Positions 57,013 through 64,000 of a stretch of 64,000 nt of DNA are shown here, in pieces; the first letter of the stretch is position 1, and each line of letters opens with the position of its first letter. Position numbers and translations under genes: made by a program. The notes below the pieces were generated by a model. That model saw only the letters and a list, made by a program, of their open reading frames with translations, was not told the origin of the DNA and made no database searches. Origin of the DNA: Candidatus Zixiibacteriota bacterium (lineage in GTDB: Bacteria > Zixibacteria > MSB-5A5 > GN15 > FEB-12). The DNA lies in the NCBI GenBank assembly GCA_022571845.1, contig JACZXB010000008.1, forward strand, positions 62,001 through 126,000, written 5' to 3'.

Positions 57013-58485
57013 CTACTGAACGTCAAGCAGGGTGGAGAAAAAGGTGCTGACTTGCAGCCTTACAAACGGTGAAGTCTGGCTCATTCCGGCGATATGATTA
57101 AGGTTTTTGATTTCATCCATGCCGGCTTCGAAATCGAAAAAGAAATAATTGCCGATAAACCCTTTGGCGCTTAGAGAAATTCTGTTAATCTTTTCGACCA
57201 CACCGCTGGGAAAGGGTTCCTTATATTCGCCCGTAACATCCAGCCAGGGAGCTGTCCAGGGGTCTGTGACTTTTCCTTCTCCCTTTCGAGTATATCTGAA
57301 ATTGACGCCGGCTGTCAGATTATTGTTATCCAGCCAGTGCAGCATTGAAACAGAGAATTGGTCATAGTTGTTGCCGTCGGCCGCACTCAACAACTGTCCA
57401 TTGTGCAGATATCTATTTCTATCCAATACCTGATTATAGGTGCGGTTGCTCACGCGGGTGTAGTTTGCTTTAATATCAAACTGTCTAATAATTCTTGTCA
57501 GATGGGCGCCGACTGTAAGGCCTGTTTGACTTGGCTCCTTGTCGCCCTGTGTTTTGCTGTCAATCTGAAAGTCGTCGATCAAAAGCTGACCATAAAGTCT
57601 TAAGCCCTCTTTTGGAATGAAATCAAAATCAATTCCAACAAAAGTATTATCATTGACGCCTTCATTTAACTGCGAACCATGAAAAAATATTATCGGATTA
57701 AGGTAATAAAATTCTACCTGCCGTCCCGGCCCGCCAAAAACTACCGTTTCAAATAAACCTACCCGTAAATCCGAATTGATATGAACATCAAGCCTGTGTC
57801 CTGCAAAAAATCTGTTTTCAAACTGCGCCACGCTGTCGGTTCCTGGAATCAGTCCGTCAAGCCGGGCTAAGCGATAAGACATGCTGAGTTTACCCCAGCG
57901 AACAGTATAAGCCACACCGTCCAGTGCAACATTTGACGAAAGCACTAACGAATTGCGAAGTCCCCAGAACGAGGCGAATCTTCCAAAACTGATCTCAAAC
58001 GAATTTGTATGATAGTTGGCGAAGGCCTGCTCAACATCGCCTGCAAATCCGCGCCATTTTTTGCCGCTGTAGGCCGGGTCTATAGCCAGCCCTTCATCCA
58101 ATACAAAGTTGCCGTAGACAAACAGCCTCTCAAATGGATTTGCTGCAATCCCGGCCCGAAACGACTCCAGGCTCTTTGGAGGAACACTTCTTTTGGCGCT
58201 GAATGATTCTCCTGCAAATCCGAACAAGGAGAGTTTTTCCTGCGGTATATTTACCAGATAAGAAAATGGCTCAAATGCAAAGTCATTTCTTTCTGTTGCA
58301 TAGGGACCGAGCTGAAAATCAAACCTGTCAAGCCGGTCAGCCTGCAGTCTTTCAAAGCGGTCATAAAGAAATTCATATTCCGGTCTTCCGAGAGGCATTA
58401 CCGAAAATCCCAGGGCATTCGATGACATAACTAAAAAGACCGGAATCAGAAGTAATCTTTTGAGTATTGATTCGCTTAAGAGCAT
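57013..58485 (-). CDS. Capsule assembly Wzi-like outer-membrane protein
   Basis: FGRFASFWGLRNSLVLSSNVALDGVAYTVRWGKLSMSY; start at MLLSESILKRLLLIPVFLVM. Confidence 0.75.
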   Translation of the reverse strand: MLLSESILKRLLLIPVFLVMSSNALGFSVMPLGRPEYEFLYDRFERLQADRLDRFDFQLGPYATERNDFAFEPFSYLVNIPQEKLSLFGFAGESFSAKRSVPPKSLESFRAGIAANPFERLFVYGNFVLDEGLAIDPAYSGKKWRGFAGDVEQAFANYHTNSFEISFGRFASFWGLRNSLVLSSNVALDGVAYTVRWGKLSMSYRLARLDGLIPGTDSVAQFENRFFAGHRLDVHINSDLRVGLFETVVFGGPGRQVEFYYLNPIIFFHGSQLNEGVNDNTFVGIDFDFIPKEGLRLYGQLLIDDFQIDSKTQGDKEPSQTGLTVGAHLTRIIRQFDIKANYTRVSNRTYNQVLDRNRYLHNGQLLSAADGNNYDQFSVSMLHWLDNNNLTAGVNFRYTRKGEGKVTDPWTAPWLDVTGEYKEPFPSGVVEKINRISLSAKGFIGNYFFFDFEAGMDEIKNLNHIAGMSQTSPFVRLQVSTFFSTLLDVQ

Positions 58486-58508
58486 TTCATCGCACCTCCC
58501 AGAACATT

Positions 58509-59900
58509 CTATTTGCCGGACCCTTTGAGCACGGTGGGAATAGTTCTGGCGATAATTTTGGTATCTTCCCACAGAGACCAGTTATCAATATATTTCAAGT
58601 CCATTTTCATCCAGTCTTCAAAATCAATACTATTTCGGCCATCGGCCTGCCAGAGACAGGTCAAACCGGGCTTGACTGACAGCTTGCGATGCTGCCACGG
58701 CTCAAAACCGGCAACCTCCGATGGCAGCGGCGGCCTTGGCCCGACCAGCGACATATCGCCCATTAGGACATTCATAAACTGGGGAAATTCGTCAATCGAA
58801 TATTTTCTTAAGAAACGCCCGACTTTTGTAACACGAGGGTCATCAGTTATTTTAAAAACAGGACCTGACATTTCGTTTTTGGCCAGTAGCTCTGCCTTCT
58901 TCTTTTCTGCGTCAATTTCCATAGTACGGAATTTCCAGAGTTTAAAAGTTTTACCGTTGATGCCGCTTCTGGTCTGCCTGAAAAATACCGGGCCGCGTGA
59001 TTCTATCTTGATTGCAATAGCGGCTGCTATCATCAGTGGAAGAAACAAAATTAGCCCAACCAAGGCTCCTATTCTGTCTGAGAAGCCCTTAAATGACAGA
59101 GAAAATTTTCCAACCGGGGCGCTTGAGTATTCAAAGGCCGGAATATTTCCTACCTTGACTGTCTTAGATCGGGAGAGTTTCAAATAAAACAGCTGTGACA
59201 TTACAACTACAGCGACTCCCATCTGCTCCGCCAGCAGGGCCGACGCTTTTGCCTGGGGCAATTCGTCTAACTCTACTGCCACAATTACGCAATCAACTTG
59301 CTGCAAAGAGATAATTTCTTTGAGCTTTTCGGGGTGTCCCAAAAGCGGAATATCCCGGTAACTCCACATCCCGGTCCTTTTATAATCCAAAAATCCTATG
59401 ACCGAAATGTCCGATTCAATACTGTCGAGTGTTCCGCAGGTGGCCTCTCTGGCCAGCTCCCCGGTCCCCAGCACAATTGCTTTTTTAGCCGAATGATCAG
59501 GCTCAGTCTCCTGGTTGTTAGTTTTGTTTTTTAGAACTAAATTTGTTATCAAAAGCGTTAAAGCAGCTTGCAGTGTCAAATTAACGGCAATAAATTGAAA
59601 TAACATTAATGAAGAAAGCTGCCATTGAAATAGAAAACAGGCGGCTAACAGGCCAACTGAAAATTTAGTTTCATGGGCGATTGTCCTAATGAGGACAGTA
59701 TTGATATTTCCCCGAGAAACGCCAGTTACAGAAGAACCCATACTTCCTAAAATGATCCTGACTGCCAAAACAGCCAGTGCCAGCTCAAGGGCGTAGATTA
59801 TGCTATTGTTGTACAACATTGCAGTTGCATACAGCAGGATTAATGATATAGCGGTAGAGGCCATAGAACTTAGCAAGACTTTCTTTATTTTTTTACTCAT
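58509..59900 (-). CDS. Undecaprenyl-phosphate sugar (galactose) phosphotransferase
   Basis: FFRQTRSGINGKTFKLWKFRTM, VGRFLRKYSIDEFPQFMNVLMGDMSLVGPRPPLPSEV. Confidence 0.95.
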   Translation of the reverse strand: MSKKIKKVLLSSMASTAISLILLYATAMLYNNSIIYALELALAVLAVRIILGSMGSSVTGVSRGNINTVLIRTIAHETKFSVGLLAACFLFQWQLSSLMLFQFIAVNLTLQAALTLLITNLVLKNKTNNQETEPDHSAKKAIVLGTGELAREATCGTLDSIESDISVIGFLDYKRTGMWSYRDIPLLGHPEKLKEIISLQQVDCVIVAVELDELPQAKASALLAEQMGVAVVVMSQLFYLKLSRSKTVKVGNIPAFEYSSAPVGKFSLSFKGFSDRIGALVGLILFLPLMIAAAIAIKIESRGPVFFRQTRSGINGKTFKLWKFRTMEIDAEKKKAELLAKNEMSGPVFKITDDPRVTKVGRFLRKYSIDEFPQFMNVLMGDMSLVGPRPPLPSEVAGFEPWQHRKLSVKPGLTCLWQADGRNSIDFEDWMKMDLKYIDNWSLWEDTKIIARTIPTVLKGSGK

Positions 59901-59993
59901 TTTGATAGCCCCGTCAGGTTCTGTTGTGCGCCTCTTTTGATGTCATGACTGTTGTCTGCTTGTTATTGCTGTCTGATCGATTTACCGGCACGC

Positions 59994-60950
59994 TTAATTC
60001 ATATGCACAGCTTTCGAATTTTTTATTAATTGGCCTGCTCTGATTTTCTGTTTTGATACTTTCTTCTTCGTATTCACTGCGCTTCTGAGTGTTTCTATCA
60101 GTTCGTTATCTGCTTCAGTAAGTGTTATCTGACAGCGAAGCAGGCTGGTTAATCTGTTTTGGTTATAGATTGTTTCTATATTGAGCTGGTTTTGTTTCTG
60201 TAGCTCTGCCGCTAATTCAGCGCTGTCGACCTCAACTATCAAAAAGTTTGCAGCTGTTAGGCGGCATTTAAGTCCGATTTCCGTTATCTCTCTGGCCAGT
60301 TTAAGGCATCTACTCTGTATTTTTCTTAGCTGATTATTTCTTTGCCGGCTCCTGCCGAACTGCTCGTAGCAGATTCGGGCAGAGTTTCGAGACATTGAGC
60401 TTTTGTAGAATTGAGAGTTGAAGTTTTTCGAAAAATGCAGACTTATCAAGGCGTAGCCATGATCTTTGGTGGCCGCTCCAGCCCAGTCGTTAAAATATCT
60501 TAAGACGACAATGTTGTTTAGTTCTCTTAATGCCGAGGCAGCAGAGATTCTCAAGAAATCAAAGTAATATTCATCAATTATCAGAAGTCCTCCTGGCACT
60601 TTTGCCGACAGACTTTTTAGCTCTGTCAGAGAAAAGTTGCTGCCGTTTGACCTGTTGGGATTTTCCAGAAAAATAATGTCGGTTTCTGAAACCGTCTCCT
60701 TGATATCTTCAGCCAAAATCTGAACGATATCAATATCCGCCCGGTCTGCCGCCATGACTATTTCTGCCCGGCAGGGACTAAGGGCAAGCAGCCGGCAATT
60801 TGAAGCGGAACATTGTTTCAGCAGTTCTTCAATGAATAGGCTTGAGTCTTCAAAAAGAATGACAGAGTTAAGCTCAACTGCGTCTTTCAACGAAACGGCG
60901 CTACGCAATCCTGCCTGCTCGGTAGTTTGAGATGGTGATATCCTGTTCAT
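59994..60950 (-). CDS. Degenerate histidinol-phosphate aminotransferase-like (PLP fold type I) protein
   Basis: LLIIDEYYFDFL, NIVVLRYFNDWAGAA, CRLTAANFLIVEV; lacks the usual RTFSK lysine motif. Confidence 0.55.
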   Translation of the reverse strand: MNRISPSQTTEQAGLRSAVSLKDAVELNSVILFEDSSLFIEELLKQCSASNCRLLALSPCRAEIVMAADRADIDIVQILAEDIKETVSETDIIFLENPNRSNGSNFSLTELKSLSAKVPGGLLIIDEYYFDFLRISAASALRELNNIVVLRYFNDWAGAATKDHGYALISLHFSKNFNSQFYKSSMSRNSARICYEQFGRSRQRNNQLRKIQSRCLKLAREITEIGLKCRLTAANFLIVEVDSAELAAELQKQNQLNIETIYNQNRLTSLLRCQITLTEADNELIETLRSAVNTKKKVSKQKIRAGQLIKNSKAVHMN

Positions 60951-60962
60951 ATTTATTCTTCT

Positions 60963-61223
60963 TTAGTTTTGAGAGAAAACAGTAAACTGCAGCTCTTTTC
61001 TGAAATGCCACAGATAACGAAGAGCTTCTTCCGGATTTAGCCTAATCTGGCAGCTGTTAGCCAAAAGCTCTTGGTAGAACCCACTGGTAACTGCCATAGT
61101 CTTTTCACTTAGCCTAACTGGAGCAAAGCCAAATTCTCTATTGTCGTTTGCCGGATATAAAAGCCGGTATGTCTTTACAATTGTTTCCACCTTAAAAGGC
61201 GCTTGTTCTTCGATCATTTCCAT
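60963..61223 (-). CDS. Small hypothetical protein in polysaccharide locus
   Basis: 86 aa from GGAACGGAATG; MEMIEEQAPFKVETIVKTYRLLYPANDNREFGFAPVRLSEKTM. Confidence 0.45.
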   Translation of the reverse strand: MEMIEEQAPFKVETIVKTYRLLYPANDNREFGFAPVRLSEKTMAVTSGFYQELLANSCQIRLNPEEALRYLWHFRKELQFTVFSQN

Positions 61224-61453
61224 TCCGTTCCCTCTTTTTTCATTTTCGCTTAACATTCCTTTAAGTCCTTCCGTGTGAATAGAATTGCAAAGCCAATGCC
61301 GGCTGGTTGTAAGTTTGATAAAACTTGCTAAGTTGTTGTGTAGCAGGACGAAGCAGTACTGCTGGGCCGCCTGAGCCGTCTTCTTGTGGAATGCGACCAC
61401 CTGCTTCCGGCAGAAATTTCCGGCATCTTCCGAAAAGATTTCCCAAATAAAAG

Positions 61454-61485
61454 GCCGCCGAGATTAAGGAATTAACCTCGGCGGC
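61454..61485 (-). terminator. Rho-independent terminator after the SLBB polysaccharide export gene
   Basis: GCCGCCGAG/CTCGGCGGC stem followed on the minus strand by CTTTTATTT. Confidence 0.8.
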
Positions 61486-61515
61486 ACCGGGAAGGTAAGA
61501 ATGGAATTTTCGCTT

Positions 61516-63882
61516 CTATAATTTACCTATTAAAATTGCAGTAGTAACGATACCGGTTATAGCGCTGGCGGCTGTGGTTAGATTCTTAAACCAGTTGCTT
61601 TTCCTTTCGACTTTTGTGGGCACAACCACCAGATCACCCACTTCAACTTTTTTACCCAGCGCGGTTCCTCCAGAATAAACTTCTCCACTGGCCCGCATTA
61701 AACGAACTTCATCTTTATCCGCCCAGCGCGTGAAATTTCCGGCTCGTTTGATATAATCTCTTACTTTCTTGTTCGGCATAAATTGTATGGTACCGTTTGA
61801 GCCAACGGCGCCCATAACAGAGACTCCCGATGGTACTGACGGCACGAAAATCTGATCGTTTGGTTCAAGAATGATGTCCCCAACTGCACCAGCAGTGCTC
61901 ATAATTGATTCCATATCAATTACAATTCTGCTCAAGCCCGTCAGGTCATATTCAATCATACCCTCATAGCGGACATTACCTAGAGAGTCTTCAACAACCC
62001 TCTTGGAACGTTCTATCATTTTGTTCACTCCGAGACGACGGAGATTTTCTTCGATTGAATGTCTTTGAAAAATCAGCCCTTTTGGAAACGCTCTTTCTGT
62101 AAAACCGCCGCATCGCGCCAGAAGATTGTACAGAGTTTCATCCTTGCGCATTATGGCGTATTCGCCAGGATAAATAACCTCGCCTTCTATTTTGACAGTT
62201 CTGTTTTCTTGCCAGTCGGGAATTCGCCGGATGAAAAGCTGATCGTCTTCCTGCAGCAATATCATTCTTTCTGCGGGATTTCTTAGATTGACATAAATAA
62301 TCTCAACTCTGCCGACAGAATCTACTCTGGCAATCTCTGCTCCAAAGCGAAAGGCGCTTCGCTTAAAAGAGCCCGCCAAAAATATCAAATCTTCGACCGA
62401 CATACCCTCATATAGATCAAAAACTCCGGGGCGTTTAACTTCACCCTCTATATAAACTATCCTGTTCCATTCAATCTCTTTGATCGAATAAACGTGCAGA
62501 GAGTCGAGGTCTCTTAATTTAAGGTCATTTTTTTCATCGCCGGCCAAAGCTTTGCTTAGATCTATAGGAATAATTTGCGTGCGGTAGTTGACGTGACGGC
62601 GATACAGTTCAGCCCGGTCATAGTACACATCATACGGTTGGAGCTGCGCCCTTTTTAACAAATCCGAAACACGGGTGGTGTCATTTCTTTCATAAAAGCC
62701 GGGATGTTTCACATGCCCGGTAATTGAAACCATGTTTTTCTTAAAATCGAATATTGATGCTACGGTAAGGCGGTCTCCGTCCTGCAGAACAACGGCATCA
62801 ACCGGTCCCTTTGCCTGATTAAGGTTTAAGTCTAATACTTCCCATTCTGATTTTCCGGTAACACGCTCAAGCATCACCCGGTCCAGATGAGCCTCTGCTG
62901 TCGGCTGACCCGCCAGAGCCAGAATATCCAGAGCCGTCTCCTGCCCAATCAGTTCATACTTTGCCTGACGTTTTACTTCACCGCGTATCGCTACCCGCGT
63001 TCCTGCCACCGGCACAAAAATCAAATCTCCTGTCTGAAGTCTGACATCAATGGAGTTGTCACCCTCCAGTAAGAACTTATATAAATCTACTACTGCCTGT
63101 TCTTGGCCGGAGCGCATCAGTTTGATATATCGCATAGAGCCGCGCTGATTCGGACCGCCCGCTGTATAGATTGCATTAAAAAGCGATGTCAACGATGATA
63201 CAGTATATGCGCCGGGGCGCTTTACTTCGCCTGTTACAAAAATCCTGATTGAGCGAATCTTTCCCAGAGATATTGTCAGATTATAGTCAGAGTATACTTT
63301 TGAAAACTGCTTGATCGCCCTTGCCTTAAATTGTTCCAGAGTTAACCCCCAAACGACCAGTTCCCCTACCTGAGGAACAAAAATTTTCCCCTCGCGGTCA
63401 ATTGTCAGATTATATTCTTTTTCAACCCGGCCCCACAAATAAATGAGAACATTGTCTCCCGGACCGAGCACATAATCACTTGAAGTTACAATATCCACAG
63501 GTTGAGTGATATTTTCCGCACCCTCAAACAGCTCCATCCCGAACACCTTTAAGTCTTCAAAAGCAACCAGCTCTTTTTTACCAAGTACAGCGGCAGTACC
63601 CTTTCCCTGTTGATGTCTGGCCAGTGTGCTTAATTCTGTCGGGTCTTCTGTTTCTGTTTTTCTGAGGTCCAGCCGGGAATTTTCACTGTCTTCATAAATC
63701 TCAGGGGTCTTGTATACTCGCGGCCCATCCGGCGCCCCAGAATTCCGGGCTTTATAGAGCTTCATGAGTTTCGCTTTTTGCTCGTCTGATACATTTGACA
63801 AGTCTTGAGCAGTAAGCACCCTGAACCAATTGAGGGAAACCAGAACTATGACAAGTGTGACAAAAAAAATAATCTTTCGCAT
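61516..63882 (-). CDS. Polysaccharide export protein with multiple SLBB domains
   Basis: DYVLGPGDNVLIYLWGRVEKEYNLTIDREGKIFVPQVGELVVWGLTLEQ (Poly_export) and repeated SLBB motifs. Confidence 0.92.
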   Translation of the reverse strand: MRKIIFFVTLVIVLVSLNWFRVLTAQDLSNVSDEQKAKLMKLYKARNSGAPDGPRVYKTPEIYEDSENSRLDLRKTETEDPTELSTLARHQQGKGTAAVLGKKELVAFEDLKVFGMELFEGAENITQPVDIVTSSDYVLGPGDNVLIYLWGRVEKEYNLTIDREGKIFVPQVGELVVWGLTLEQFKARAIKQFSKVYSDYNLTISLGKIRSIRIFVTGEVKRPGAYTVSSLTSLFNAIYTAGGPNQRGSMRYIKLMRSGQEQAVVDLYKFLLEGDNSIDVRLQTGDLIFVPVAGTRVAIRGEVKRQAKYELIGQETALDILALAGQPTAEAHLDRVMLERVTGKSEWEVLDLNLNQAKGPVDAVVLQDGDRLTVASIFDFKKNMVSITGHVKHPGFYERNDTTRVSDLLKRAQLQPYDVYYDRAELYRRHVNYRTQIIPIDLSKALAGDEKNDLKLRDLDSLHVYSIKEIEWNRIVYIEGEVKRPGVFDLYEGMSVEDLIFLAGSFKRSAFRFGAEIARVDSVGRVEIIYVNLRNPAERMILLQEDDQLFIRRIPDWQENRTVKIEGEVIYPGEYAIMRKDETLYNLLARCGGFTERAFPKGLIFQRHSIEENLRRLGVNKMIERSKRVVEDSLGNVRYEGMIEYDLTGLSRIVIDMESIMSTAGAVGDIILEPNDQIFVPSVPSGVSVMGAVGSNGTIQFMPNKKVRDYIKRAGNFTRWADKDEVRLMRASGEVYSGGTALGKKVEVGDLVVVPTKVERKSNWFKNLTTAASAITGIVTTAILIGKL

Positions 63883-64000
63883 TTTACCTTCCTATTGTTT
63901 TCCATTGCTTTCCTTCGCAGCATATTGATTAGCAAGGAGAATGCCACTGCCGCTTTCAACTTTGTAACTCCTTTATTCTCAACCGATTGACTAAATAATC

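Overview
Accessory-rich bacterial chromosomal window, probably FCB-group-like: a Por/T9SS-type C-terminal sorting domain, large Ser/Thr kinase-TPR proteins, and coding mostly on the minus strand. The lineage is an inference. I found no rRNA, CRISPR array or transposase. The only stable RNA gene recognised is tmRNA (ssrA, 36458..36813, minus), with a second partial copy of its 3' end about 300 bp away. Main blocks: transglutaminase-like protein; vWA lipoprotein plus membrane protein; MerR/MerTP/thioredoxin-like/beta-barrel/thioredoxin operon; TetR/MMPL/LolA-like/OMP operon; MsrB-MsrA and ArsR; HAO-like octaheme cytochrome; type III PKS; three tandem Ser/Thr kinase-TPR genes; AbiTii/GIY-YIG cassette next to ssrA; carbamoyltransferase/SxtJ-like/DUF5989 cluster; cupredoxin-histidine kinase-porin cluster; orphan nuclease; AmmeMemo fusion; SPFH/NfeD; polysaccharide biosynthesis/export cluster at the right end. 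Most striking observation: the MerR-controlled operon (4774..8495, minus) contains reading frames interrupted only by UGA codons at redox-motif positions, each followed at the right distance by a bacterial SECIS-like hairpin. One is a beta-barrel protein with a UxxU motif (QUALUSTPN) directly after its signal peptide. The other is a thioredoxin-like protein with a UPGC motif. The ORF track truncates or splits both. Together they look like a selenocysteine-containing heavy-metal (mercury?) handling system. No Sec machinery genes are visible in this window, so Sec decoding remains to be confirmed elsewhere in the genome.
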